In this document: piece after piece, positions 17,400-26,094 of the stretch
Position numbering within the stretch: the stretch's first letter is position 1
Layout of the letters: each line of letters begins with the position of its first letter
NCBI GenBank assembly: GCA_002342065.1
Contig: DDPF01000010.1
Location: 310,001-374,000 of the forward strand
Length of the DNA stretch: 64,000 nt
Source of the DNA: Bacteroidetes bacterium UBA2475
GTDB lineage: Bacteria > Bacteroidota > Bacteroidia > B-17B0 > Aurantibacillaceae
Reading direction: 5' to 3'
Position numbers and translations under genes: made by a program
Notes under the pieces: generated by a model
The model's input: the letters and a program-made list of their open reading frames with translations, nothing else
Databases searched by the model: none
What the model was told of the DNA's origin: nothing

Positions 17400-19199
17400 T
17401 TACACTTTCTTATTTAATTGTTCTTCAAGATCGGTAATTAACTCCATTGTGTTTTTATACACCTGTTGCAAGTCGCCACTTACCGCACCTGGCGCATACT
17501 TAGCGTATTCACTCGTCTCTAAAGTTGAAACTAATTTAGAAGTACTTTGAGGGTCTACTTGTTTTTGATTTAATACGGTAGTAATTTTTTCACGTGAAAG
17601 ATCTGCAACAGGAATATTTAATTTATTACCAATATAGCTATTCAATGCTGTTAAAATTTCCGTGTAAAACTCATCCTTTTTATTTTGTTGCATTAATTTC
17701 TCAGCATTCACTAATTGTTTTTTGGCTAGTTTAGCGGCTTTACGTTCTTTCACTAAAACAGCGTTACTGTTATTCTTAATATAATTCCTTCTTAAGAATA
17801 AACCTGTTCCTAAAGCCAATAAAGGCAAGATCAATAATAAAATGTGCTTCGATGAATTAAAAAATTCAGTTTCAGACTTTAGTAAAACAAAATCTCCTTT
17901 TTTAATATAGCGGATATCGTTCTCGGTTTCTTTTACCTGGCTTTGTTGAATATAAACCTGCGCGCCTTTACTGTTGGGATCCGCAGGCAATACGTTGATC
18001 TTAATTTCAGGTGCAGGAATAGTGATATACTTTTTCTGTTCTAAACTAAAATAAGAAAAATCAAGATTCTCTAGTTTAAATTCCCCTTCACTTCTTGCAA
18101 TAATTAGATAATCAAATGTTTTTGTATTTCCAGCTTCTGAGATCTTTGGATCGTAGGTCTCGAAACTCTCTGGTAAACTTAATTTAGGCGCATCTATTAA
18201 TTTTATATTTCCTTTTCCACTGATGGTCATTTTTAAATTAAAGGCATCGTTCGCTTTTAACTCATTACGCGTAGTTGCAACTTTGTATGAGAAATCACCA
18301 ACCGCTCCGTAATAGCTTGCCGGACGGCCCGCTTGTGGCACATCTAAAACTTCAACAACCAACGATTTACTTTTTACATTAACCGGAACATCTTCATAAC
18401 CCGCAGAACCGAAAAACTGCTCAAATATATTTTTTGGTTTTGCATTTGTTTGTCTTCTCACTACAACATCTCCTTCAACCGGACTCAAACTTATCTTCCC
18501 TGTTTTATTTGCAATGGCAGAGCTACGGAATAATTCGTAAGTATAATAATTAACACCATCTACGTTCTCAACAATTGCTTGTCCTTTGCTAGTAGATTCC
18601 TGCGCTTGCGAATAAAAGCCATCGTATGTTGGTTGAGCAAATTTTTGGAAACCGATCATTTGCAAACGCGAGTATATTTTTTGAGTGATAGTAACCTGCT
18701 CGCCAACGTAACATTTATTTTTACTTACACCGGTTCTTATAAACACATCGCCGCCACTTACTTTACTACTATACTTTGGATCATCCGTTGGATTTGTAGA
18801 AGTTTGATTACCCGCTGCACCTTTAACAACCTCCAATGTTATTGGATTGGTTTCTAATTTTTGTCCACCGGATACAACACTTGCTGAGCCAATAGTAACT
18901 TTGCCTTCTTTTTTAGGAATCAAGCCGTAAGAAATAACTGCCTGTGAGGTAATAACACCATTGTTATTTTGAACACTATTTGTTTGGTTTGGACCACTTA
19001 TAACATCAAACTCTTTAAAGCTTGGAGGAGTATAATTTGTTGCATTAACAGTAACAACAACAGCAAACTCAAAAGGAACACCAACCTGCACGCGTTTTGA
19101 ACTTACCTGCGAATAAAAACTTTGTGCCTGTGCTGAAATAATAAAAAGGCAAGACACTACTAATAGTATCAATTTACTTTTTATTTTGTTGGTTATCAT
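17400..19199 (-). CDS. batD: BatD (oxygen tolerance protein)
   Basis: A 599-residue BatD-family protein. The signal peptide ends near SAQAQ. The periplasmic part is a series of beta-sandwich domains (VQVGVPFEFAVVVTVNA, then VGEQVTITQKIYSRL and ANDAFNLKMTISGKGN). One membrane helix (HILLLILPLLALGTGLFL, about residue 455) leads to a charged cytoplasmic tail of about 130 residues rich in Lys and Gln. BatD is needed for aerotolerance in Bacteroides, but its molecular activity is not known. It sits between batC and batE in the usual order. Confidence 0.88.
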   Translation of the reverse strand: MITNKIKSKLILLVVSCLFIISAQAQSFYSQVSSKRVQVGVPFEFAVVVTVNATNYTPPSFKEFDVISGPNQTNSVQNNNGVITSQAVISYGLIPKKEGKVTIGSASVVSGGQKLETNPITLEVVKGAAGNQTSTNPTDDPKYSSKVSGGDVFIRTGVSKNKCYVGEQVTITQKIYSRLQMIGFQKFAQPTYDGFYSQAQESTSKGQAIVENVDGVNYYTYELFRSSAIANKTGKISLSPVEGDVVVRRQTNAKPKNIFEQFFGSAGYEDVPVNVKSKSLVVEVLDVPQAGRPASYYGAVGDFSYKVATTRNELKANDAFNLKMTISGKGNIKLIDAPKLSLPESFETYDPKISEAGNTKTFDYLIIARSEGEFKLENLDFSYFSLEQKKYITIPAPEIKINVLPADPNSKGAQVYIQQSQVKETENDIRYIKKGDFVLLKSETEFFNSSKHILLLILPLLALGTGLFLRRNYIKNNSNAVLVKERKAAKLAKKQLVNAEKLMQQNKKDEFYTEILTALNSYIGNKLNIPVADLSREKITTVLNQKQVDPQSTSKLVSTLETSEYAKYAPGAVSGDLQQVYKNTMELITDLEEQLNKKV

Positions 19200-19219
19200 T
19201 TTTAGTTTCTAATGTATAT

Positions 19220-19942
19220 TTACCAATCTTTATCTACAGATGTTTTTCCGGCATCTTCCTGCTTTTGTTTACGTTTATCCTGTAGTTTCTTTTCCTGGTT
19301 CATTAATGCTTTTAATAATTGTTCTGCCTGATCTTTATTCATTTGATTTTGTTGAGGCGCGGCATTTTTCTTCGGATCTTTTTTATCCTCTTCTTTTGGA
19401 TTACCGCTGCCGCCGCCGCCTTTTTTATCTTTAGGCATATTTTTTAACGCGTACGCAAGGTTGTAGCGCGTTTCTTCATCTTTTGGATTGAACTTCAAAG
19501 ATTTTTTGTACGCATCAACTGCCTGGCCATAATCTTTCTTTTGTAAATAACAGTTACCTATATTATGCCATGCCTGGTGTAAAGTATCTTTATTTGAAAT
19601 TGAATTGGCAACCTGCGCAAAACTTTGTGCAGCTTCATCAAAGACCAAACCGGCTAAAGAATCAGGAGTAACTTTTTTTCCACCCTGAATAAAATTTTGT
19701 TTGCTTGCTTTTATCTGCAAGGCATTTTTATATAAAGAATTCCCTAAGTTAAAATTTGCTTTTTGATTATTAGGATTAACCTTTAACGCTTCCCTGTAAC
19801 GATCTGTAGCGTCAATCGTTCTTCCTTCGTAATACAAATTATTACCGTCATATATATTCATAGCGTCTTTTTGCCCCAACAACAAACCTGTTGCAAAGAA
19901 CAAACACATAACTACAAAATATTTGATACTATTTAACTGCAT
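19220..19942 (-). CDS. batC: BatC: TPR protein of the aerotolerance operon
   Basis: A 240-residue protein. I use ATG 19942 (MQLNSIKYF), which gives a proper signal sequence ending in LLLGQ and overlaps the batB 3' end by 14 bases; a longer reading from 19975 would run inside batB without a signal. It carries TPR units (NLYYEGRTIDATDRYREAL, NPNNQKANFNLGNSLYKNAL, LHQAWHNIGNCYLQKKDYG) and a Lys/Gln-rich low-complexity tail. It acts as an assembly scaffold in the Bat complex, by family inference. Confidence 0.82.
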   Translation of the reverse strand: MQLNSIKYFVVMCLFFATGLLLGQKDAMNIYDGNNLYYEGRTIDATDRYREALKVNPNNQKANFNLGNSLYKNALQIKASKQNFIQGGKKVTPDSLAGLVFDEAAQSFAQVANSISNKDTLHQAWHNIGNCYLQKKDYGQAVDAYKKSLKFNPKDEETRYNLAYALKNMPKDKKGGGGSGNPKEEDKKDPKKNAAPQQNQMNKDQAEQLLKALMNQEKKLQDKRKQKQEDAGKTSVDKDW

Positions 19943-20969
19943 TTCCAAATAAATTAATTTTTTTAAACCACTCACTTACTCTTTCACTTATTAAAAATTC
20001 AATAAAAAATAAAATTAAAGCCAAACCTAAGAACCATTGGAACTGGTCTTCATAATCTGTATACATTTTATTTTCAATTTGCGCTTTATCCAACTCACTT
20101 ATTTTATCAAGAACCGCTCCTAAGCCAACATCGGCCTGACTAGCCTGAACAAACACACCATTTGCTTTTGATGCAATGGATTTTAGAAGATTTACATTTA
20201 ATTTCGTGATAACCGTTTGTCCTTCCTTATCTTTTCGGTAACCTTTAACAACGCCATTTTCAATCAAAGGAATTGGAACACCTTTTTCAGATCCAATACC
20301 AATAGTGCTTATCATTATCCCTTTTTTGTTTGCATCTTCAGCCGCTTTCAATGCTTCCGAATCGTGGTTCTCGCCATCAGTAATTAAAATAATGGCCCTG
20401 TTCTTACCCTCATCGCTACTAAATGATTCGGAGGCTTTAATGATCGCATCAGAAACATTTGTTCCTTGCACAGGAACCATTCCAGGACCAATAGATTCTA
20501 AAAATAATTTTGCAGCGCTATAATCGCTTGTTATTGGTAATTGAACGTAAGCTTCTCCTGCAAAGATCACTAAACCTAAACGATCTCCTTCAAGGCCATC
20601 GATCATTTTCTCTAAAGCATATTTAGCACGCGTTAAACGGTCAGGACTGAGATCCTGTGCCATCATACTATTACTAACGTCAATACAAACAATGATATCT
20701 GCGCCTTCACGTTTTACTTCAGTTAATTTACTTCCTGTTTGCAGATTGCATAATGCAATTACAAGACTGCTAAAGCCTAACATAAATAAAATAACTTTTA
20801 TAATGCGTTTACGTCTACTTGAATAAGGAATTAATTCACTGATCAATTTTGCTTCGCCCAAACGTTTTAATTTTTTTCGACGCGATACAAAATACCATAT
20901 TACCAGTATCAGCATCACCGGTAATGCGGCAAAAGCGTAAAAGTAAATAGTATGTTCAAATTTAAACAT
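19929..20969 (-). CDS. batB: BatB: membrane von Willebrand factor A protein
   Basis: A 346-residue VWA protein. Two N-terminal membrane helices (about 9-27 and 55-75) precede the VWA domain with MIDAS motif DIIVCIDVSNSMMAQDL, and a C-terminal helix (FQWFLGLALILFFIEFLI) follows. The VWA domain is expected to face the periplasm and bind a metal-dependent ligand. Its ATG overlaps the batA stop by one base. It is paralogous to BatA. Order and topology match the Bacteroides BatI operon. Confidence 0.9.
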   Translation of the reverse strand: MFKFEHTIYFYAFAALPVMLILVIWYFVSRRKKLKRLGEAKLISELIPYSSRRKRIIKVILFMLGFSSLVIALCNLQTGSKLTEVKREGADIIVCIDVSNSMMAQDLSPDRLTRAKYALEKMIDGLEGDRLGLVIFAGEAYVQLPITSDYSAAKLFLESIGPGMVPVQGTNVSDAIIKASESFSSDEGKNRAIILITDGENHDSEALKAAEDANKKGIMISTIGIGSEKGVPIPLIENGVVKGYRKDKEGQTVITKLNVNLLKSIASKANGVFVQASQADVGLGAVLDKISELDKAQIENKMYTDYEDQFQWFLGLALILFFIEFLISERVSEWFKKINLFGNAVK

Positions 20970-21979
20970 TATGGTACCGCTCTAAATATAGTATAACGTA
21001 ATAAAAATTCTAATAACAATAATATTGCTGCGCCAAGGGCTAATGGTAAAAAATGTTCGGATTTATTTGTAAAACTTTTTTCGCTTACGATCGTTTTTTC
21101 CATTTTATCAATTTCCTGGTAAATGTTCACTAAACTTTCTTTGTTAGTTGCTCTAAAATATTGTCCGCCGGTCATTTCAGAAATTTCTGTCATTACTTTT
21201 TCGTCCACATCAACATCTACATAATCATACTCATATTCTCCCGGAGCATAAATAGCAACTGGTTGTAACGCTTTTCCTTTTGAACCAACACCAATGCAAT
21301 ACACGCGAATACCGTAAGTTTTAGCTAGTTCTCCTGCTGTAAGTGGCGCTACTTCACCAACGTTATTTACACCATCACTAACAAAAACAATTACTTTACT
21401 TTTTGCTTTACTTTCTTTTATACGTGCCACAGCAGTTGCCAAACCTAAACCAATGGCAGTTCCCTGATCTAACGAACCGGCTTTAACCTGGGTGAACATA
21501 TTCTTTAAAACCTTGTGATCACTTGTTAACGGACATTGTGTAAATGCAACACCTCCGAATATTACCAAGCCAATTCTATCATTCGGACGCGCATCAATAA
21601 AATCAACAATAACATCCTTTGCAACATCCATCCTGTTTGGCTTAAAATCTTTTGCAAGCATAGATAAAGAAACGTCTAATGATATGACGATATCAATTCC
21701 TTCAGTTTTACTATCCTTCCAGCTACTGCGCGATTGCGGTCTCGCCAAAGCAGCAATGATCAAAGCAAAAGCCATTAAACGTAAAGCAAATAATGAATGA
21801 CGAAATTTTGCTTTACCTGAAGATCTTATTTTATGAAATAAAGCAAACGAAGAATAATTGAATTCACCTTCGCGTTTCTTTAAACGAATAATGTACCAGA
21901 TGATCATTAATGGCAAGAGGCACATTAACCAAAACCAATGCTTTTCTGCAAACTGAATATCGTTAAAATAACTTATCAC
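20969..21979 (-). CDS. batA: BatA: membrane von Willebrand factor A protein
   Basis: A 336-residue VWA protein with MIDAS motif DIVISLDVSLSMLAKDF and the later Thr/Asp sites in DQGTAIGLGLATAV and VFVSDGVNNVGEV, plus N-terminal helices and a C-terminal helix (FLPLALGAAILLLLEFLL). It starts at GTG 21979, whose first four bases overlap the stop of the preceding gene (GTGA). Such overlap indicates translational coupling along the whole operon. A role in oxidative-stress tolerance is inferred from the Bacteroides bat locus. Confidence 0.9.
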   Translation of the reverse strand: MISYFNDIQFAEKHWFWLMCLLPLMIIWYIIRLKKREGEFNYSSFALFHKIRSSGKAKFRHSLFALRLMAFALIIAALARPQSRSSWKDSKTEGIDIVISLDVSLSMLAKDFKPNRMDVAKDVIVDFIDARPNDRIGLVIFGGVAFTQCPLTSDHKVLKNMFTQVKAGSLDQGTAIGLGLATAVARIKESKAKSKVIVFVSDGVNNVGEVAPLTAGELAKTYGIRVYCIGVGSKGKALQPVAIYAPGEYEYDYVDVDVDEKVMTEISEMTGGQYFRATNKESLVNIYQEIDKMEKTIVSEKSFTNKSEHFLPLALGAAILLLLEFLLRYTIFRAVP

Positions 21980-22965
21980 TGGGTTGGTTGATTATTAGTT
22001 TGAGGTTCGGGTATAGTAATTTCTTCTTCACGCTTGGTTCCATTCACAAAATCGAAAGCATTTTGTAAAGTGAATTTATGTTCATCTTCTATTGGCGTTA
22101 ATTTTGCAAATTTCACAAGGTCACTTAAGGTTAATGTTTGCTCTAATTTTTCTTTGCTCTGTTTATCTACAACTTGCGTCCTGAATGCTTTCATGATCTC
22201 ATCCGTTGTACTTTCTAAAGCGTTTACATTAAAGCGTTCTTCGATATATAAACGAACCGCATCCGAAATAGATGAATAGTATTCTTTTACCTGCCCTTCT
22301 TTCCAGACCTGTTCTTCTTTTATCTTTTCTAAGCTTGCAAGCGCAGTAATATGTGCCGGGATCTTCGGCTTCTCGGGTATAATAACAACCTGTTTGTTTC
22401 GTTTTGTAAAGTAAACCGTGAGAAGTATTATAGCCGTAATAAAAACAATTATTCCTATGCCCCAATAAATATAATCAAGGTACCATTTCCAGTTAAACTC
22501 TTCATTAAAAGGTGGCTTTATGTCTTTTGTTTTTGTAGCACTGGTATCTGTTGGGACTGTATGAACTTCTAGCAAAAGTGTTTCTGTAAAGAACGGTCGC
22601 GTAGTATCATCATTTACAATAAATTTAAAACCCGGCACTGCAAAATAACCGCTGTCGTAAGCGCTTACTAAAATTTGTTGATGCTGCTGGTAAATGGTGG
22701 GATTATTTTTATCAGGAATTGTAGTATCAATTGGAGTAATAGAAACAACTTCGACTTTGCCCGTAATGGTATCGCCAATAGAAGGCCATTGAATCTTAAG
22801 ATCGCGCTGTGACGCATCGTAGTTTACATACAGATCTAACTTAACCTGCTCGCCGATCCTGATCTTAGAAGAATCTAAAACAGCACTTACCCTAATTTGT
22901 CCAAGAAAAATATTGGAACAAAAAATTAAGATCGCAACAAAAAGTATATGTTTGAGATTTTTCAA
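21976..22965 (-). CDS. BatA-associated DUF4381-like membrane protein of the Bat operon
   Basis: A 329-residue protein between the DUF58 and batA genes. It has a signal sequence, a periplasmic beta-rich domain (VLDSSKIRIGEQVKLDLYVN), one membrane helix about residues 166-190 (YIYWGIGIIVFITAIILL) and a cytoplasmic helical part with VKEYYSSISDAVRLYIEERF, a pattern shared with DUF4381-like genes in bat loci. It starts at TTG 22965, two bases downstream of the DUF58 stop. The function is unknown, but position and topology tie it to the MoxR-Bat machinery. Confidence 0.65.
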   Translation of the reverse strand: MKNLKHILFVAILIFCSNIFLGQIRVSAVLDSSKIRIGEQVKLDLYVNYDASQRDLKIQWPSIGDTITGKVEVVSITPIDTTIPDKNNPTIYQQHQQILVSAYDSGYFAVPGFKFIVNDDTTRPFFTETLLLEVHTVPTDTSATKTKDIKPPFNEEFNWKWYLDYIYWGIGIIVFITAIILLTVYFTKRNKQVVIIPEKPKIPAHITALASLEKIKEEQVWKEGQVKEYYSSISDAVRLYIEERFNVNALESTTDEIMKAFRTQVVDKQSKEKLEQTLTLSDLVKFAKLTPIEDEHKFTLQNAFDFVNGTKREEEITIPEPQTNNQPTQ

Positions 22966-22967
22966 TT

Positions 22968-23834
22968 CTAACGATTCTTAAATAAATTCATTAAAGGCTT
23001 AACATAATTTTCGTGCGTAAAAATATTTGTAGCATCTACCCCACTCCTGTTAAAGATATCTTTCAGGTTCTCTTCAAATTTCAAATGGTTAACAGCAAAT
23101 TGTTTCCTGAATGTTTTATCGCTTGTATCCACCCACATTATTTTTCCCGACTCGTTATCTTTTAATTTTATCAAGCCCACATTCGGCAATTCCGTTTCAG
23201 ACTTATCTACAATACGTAAAGCAACCAGATCATGTTTTTTATTGGCGATCTTTAAAGCATCTTTATAATCTGAATCCGCAAAAAAATCGCTTATCAAGAA
23301 CACGATACTTTTTTTCTTGATAAGGTTGGTTAAATATTTCAAAGCCACTTCTAGATTTGTTTTTTTATTCTGAGGTTTAAATTCAAGAAGTTCCCTGATA
23401 ATTCTTAATACGTGCGACTTTCCCTTTTTTGGCGGAATAAACTTTTCGATCTTATCGCTAAAAAATATCACCCCAATTTTATCATTATTTTGTGCTGCAG
23501 AAAAAGCAACAACCGCACAAAGCTCTGTAATTAATTCTTGTTTAAATTGTTTGTTCGTTCCAAAAGCACCACTGGCACTTACGTCCACCACCAATACAAC
23601 ACTTAACTCTCTTTCTTCTTCAAAAACTTTTACGAATGGTGTACTGAATCTTGCGGTAACGTTCCAGTCAATTGTTCTTACATCATCACCTGGTGTATAT
23701 TCGCGAACTTCAGAAAAGGCCATACCTCTACCTTTAAAAGCGCTATGATATTCTCCCGAAAAGATCTGACTGCTCAAACCACGGGTCTTAATTTCAATTT
23801 TGCGTACTTTTTTTAAAAGTTCTGAGGTTTCCAC
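22968..23834 (-). CDS. DUF58 domain protein (VWA-like) of the MoxR-Bat operon
   Basis: A 288-residue cytoplasmic protein with the DUF58 signature SEVREYTPGDDVRTIDWNVT (about 41-60) followed by a VWA-like fold containing VLVVDVSASGAFG, a DxSxS MIDAS-type motif, and FLISDFFADSDY. It starts at GTG 23834. DUF58 proteins are regular partners of MoxR ATPases and are believed to be substrate adaptors. An 80-base AT-rich gap separates it from moxR; the downstream gene follows after two bases. Confidence 0.88.
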   Translation of the reverse strand: METSELLKKVRKIEIKTRGLSSQIFSGEYHSAFKGRGMAFSEVREYTPGDDVRTIDWNVTARFSTPFVKVFEEERELSVVLVVDVSASGAFGTNKQFKQELITELCAVVAFSAAQNNDKIGVIFFSDKIEKFIPPKKGKSHVLRIIRELLEFKPQNKKTNLEVALKYLTNLIKKKSIVFLISDFFADSDYKDALKIANKKHDLVALRIVDKSETELPNVGLIKLKDNESGKIMWVDTSDKTFRKQFAVNHLKFEENLKDIFNRSGVDATNIFTHENYVKPLMNLFKNR

Positions 23835-23840
23835 TTGAAA

Positions 23841-23874
23841 TAATTTTAAATTTTAGATTCTAAATTTTAAATGG
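23841..23874. repeat. Imperfect AT-rich inverted repeat in the moxR-DUF58 gap
   Basis: TTTTAAATTTTAGA is followed by TCTAAATTTTAAAT, an imperfect palindrome centred on TAGATTCTA, within the only sizeable gap (80 bases) inside the Bat operon. It could form a weak hairpin in the mRNA, but AT-richness makes chance likely. Confidence 0.3.
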
Positions 23875-23914
23875 TGAATTAAATTTATAATACAACATTT
23901 ATAATTTAACATCC

Positions 23915-24904
23915 CTAAGGAACTTCAACTGTATTTAAAATTTCGGTAATGATATTTTCTGAAGTAATGTTCTCAGCTTCGGCTTCGTAAGTTAAACCAA
24001 TACGATGACGCATTACATCTGTGCAGATTGCGCGAACGTCTTCAGGAATTACATAACCACGACGTTTAATAAAAGCATATGCTTTTGCAGCTAAAGCTAA
24101 ATTTATACTTGCACGGGGCGATCCACCGTAAGAAATTAAACCTTCAAATTTTTGAAGCTTATAATCTTTAGGAAAACGTGATGCAAAAACAATATCAACA
24201 ATATATCTTTCGATCTTCTCATCCATGTAAACATCTTTAACCACGGCACGTGCTTTTACAATTGCTTCAGGAGAAAGAACAGAATTTACCTGCGGCATAC
24301 CGCTTGGTTGAATATTAGATGTAATAATTTTACGCTCATCTTCTTTTGTAGGATAACCTATCACAACTTTAAGCATAAAACGATCCATTTGTGCTTCAGG
24401 TAAAGGATAAGTTCCTTCCTGCTCAATTGGGTTTTGAGTTGCAAGCACTAAAAAAGGATTTGGTAATTTAAATGTTTGATCGCCAATAGTAACCTGCTTT
24501 TCCTGCATAGCCTCTAACAGCGCTGATTGAACCTTTGCCGGGGCACGATTGATCTCATCGGCCAATACAAAGTTCGCAAAAATAGGTCCTTTACGAATAG
24601 AAAAAGCTTCCTGTTTTTGATTGTAGATCTGGGTACCAATAACGTCGGCCGGTAAAAGATCCGGAGTAAACTGGATACGGCTGAACTGGCCATCAACGCA
24701 CTTTGCCAATGTATTAATAGCTAAAGTTTTTGCAAGTCCGGGAACACCTTCTAACAAGATGTGACCATTACTTAATAAGCCGATCAACAAACGCTCGACC
24801 ATACTCTTTTGACCAATAATAACTTTGTCCATTTCAACAGTTAGTATGTCTACAAAGGCACTTTCCTGCTGAATTCGTTCGTTAATTTCTTTAATATCTA
24901 CCAT
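23915..24904 (-). CDS. MoxR-family AAA ATPase
   Basis: A 329-residue MoxR-type AAA+ ATPase heading the Bat operon. Walker A is LLEGVPGLAKTLAI (about 54-67), Walker B and the following block are FVLADEINRAPAKVQSALLEAM, sensor I is LATQNPIEQEGTYPLPEAQMDRFML-like (NPIEQEG visible), and the C-terminal lid domain is complete. MoxR proteins act as chaperones that mature VWA-domain partners, here BatA, BatB and the DUF58 protein. A weak promoter match lies upstream at 24930-24958. Confidence 0.93.
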   Translation of the reverse strand: MVDIKEINERIQQESAFVDILTVEMDKVIIGQKSMVERLLIGLLSNGHILLEGVPGLAKTLAINTLAKCVDGQFSRIQFTPDLLPADVIGTQIYNQKQEAFSIRKGPIFANFVLADEINRAPAKVQSALLEAMQEKQVTIGDQTFKLPNPFLVLATQNPIEQEGTYPLPEAQMDRFMLKVVIGYPTKEDERKIITSNIQPSGMPQVNSVLSPEAIVKARAVVKDVYMDEKIERYIVDIVFASRFPKDYKLQKFEGLISYGGSPRASINLALAAKAYAFIKRRGYVIPEDVRAICTDVMRHRIGLTYEAEAENITSENIITEILNTVEVP

Positions 24905-24929
24905 AAATCTATTTTATTAGAATAACAGG

Positions 24930-24958
24930 TAAAGATAACATTGGTGAGGGTTTACAAA
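24930..24958 (-). promoter_or_regulatory. Candidate promoter for the Bat operon
   Basis: On the minus strand, TTTG (24955-24958) is followed after 17 bases by TATCTTTA (24930-24937), one mismatch from TAnnTTTG. It would start transcription about 20 bases before the moxR ATG. The spacing is shorter than the 20 bases of the better promoters here. Confidence 0.35.
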
Positions 24959-24994
24959 GATTTTATTGTAGTTAAAATATGTTAACTAGACTCT

Positions 24995-25033
24995 TAAAAA
25001 AATTAAAGGAAACATGGGGAATTCGTTTCCTTT
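24995..25033 (-). terminator. Rho-independent terminator after pdxA
   Basis: Inverted repeat AAAGGAAAC / GTTTCCTTT (25005-25013 and 25025-25033) with an 11-base loop, followed on the minus strand by AATTTTTTTAAG. It sits seven bases beyond the pdxA stop and so closes the amidohydrolase-pdxA transcript before the Bat promoter. Confidence 0.6.
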
Positions 25034-25039
25034 TTTGGG

Positions 25040-26092
25040 CTATCTTTCTTTCTTAATTGTTCCGATATGGAGTGGATTTTCAGTTATTTCTCCATATAAT
25101 TTCCGGTTCTTAAAAATATCAATTGCAGCATATAACGCCTTTTTAAATGACTGCTCATTGGCTTTATTTTTTCCTGCAATATCATAACCAGTACCATGGT
25201 CGGGGCTTGTTCTCACTACATTTAAGCCAGCTGTAAAATTTACACCTTCGTTAAAAGCAATGGTCTTAAAAGGTATCAAACCCTGGTCGTGATACATTGC
25301 TAAAACAGCGTCGAATTGCTTGTAAGTTCCGTTCCCGAAAAAGCCATCAGCAGAATATGGCCCATATACCAAACCGTTTGTTTTTGTCTTTTCAATTGCA
25401 GGAATAATGATCTCTTTATCCTCATTTCCAATTGCACCACCATCGCCCGCATGTGGATTTAGACCTAATACTGCAATTTTTGGTTTACGAATAGCAAAAT
25501 CTTTGACCATTGATTCGTGCAATTGAATTATTTTGTTCGATACTCCATCAATAGTTAGTTTGGAGGCAACATCTTTTAAAGGAACATGACCCGTTGCAAC
25601 TGCAATACGTAAACCACTTTCAGAACACATTAACATTAAAGGATCGCCGGAAAATTTTGAACCTAAATATTCTGTATGACCAACAAATTTAAAATCCTCG
25701 CTTTGGATATTACTTTTATTAATAGGTGCGGTTACAAGAGCATCAATATGTTTATCAAACAAAGCCATGCTGGCTTTTTCAAGAGAGATGAATGCGTATT
25801 TTCCGCTCACGTCTGTTGCCTTTCCCATTTCAATATTCACCTCTTCTTCATAACAAACAAAAACATTTACTTTTCTGGCGCTCAGTTGCGAAAAATCGCG
25901 CATAGGATTAAAACTAAATTCTTCTAATCCTAAAACTTTTCTGTAATACGAAACTGTTTTTTGCGAGCTAAATAACACAGGAGTGCAAATATCTGCAATG
26001 CCCGGTTCCATTAAAGTTTTTAAAACAACTTCTAAACCTATTCCATTTATATCTCCCTGGGAGATGCCAACAATTACTTTATTCTCGATCAT
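25040..26092 (-). CDS. pdxA: 4-hydroxythreonine-4-phosphate dehydrogenase PdxA
   Basis: A 350-residue PdxA: oxidises 4-phosphohydroxy-L-threonine for pyridoxal 5'-phosphate synthesis by the DXP-dependent route. Visible family blocks are GISQGDINGIGLEV at the N-terminus, ALVTAPINKSNI, VGHTEYLGS (metal-binding His), LGLNPHAGDGGAIGNED, AMYHDQGLIPFKT (metal-binding His) and RTSPDHGTGYDIAG. Length is slightly greater than in E. coli (329). It is the last gene of a three-gene minus-strand unit, two bases after the amidohydrolase-like gene. pdxJ is not in the window. Confidence 0.94.
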   Translation of the reverse strand: MIENKVIVGISQGDINGIGLEVVLKTLMEPGIADICTPVLFSSQKTVSYYRKVLGLEEFSFNPMRDFSQLSARKVNVFVCYEEEVNIEMGKATDVSGKYAFISLEKASMALFDKHIDALVTAPINKSNIQSEDFKFVGHTEYLGSKFSGDPLMLMCSESGLRIAVATGHVPLKDVASKLTIDGVSNKIIQLHESMVKDFAIRKPKIAVLGLNPHAGDGGAIGNEDKEIIIPAIEKTKTNGLVYGPYSADGFFGNGTYKQFDAVLAMYHDQGLIPFKTIAFNEGVNFTAGLNVVRTSPDHGTGYDIAGKNKANEQSFKKALYAAIDIFKNRKLYGEITENPLHIGTIKKER

Positions 26093-26094
26093 AA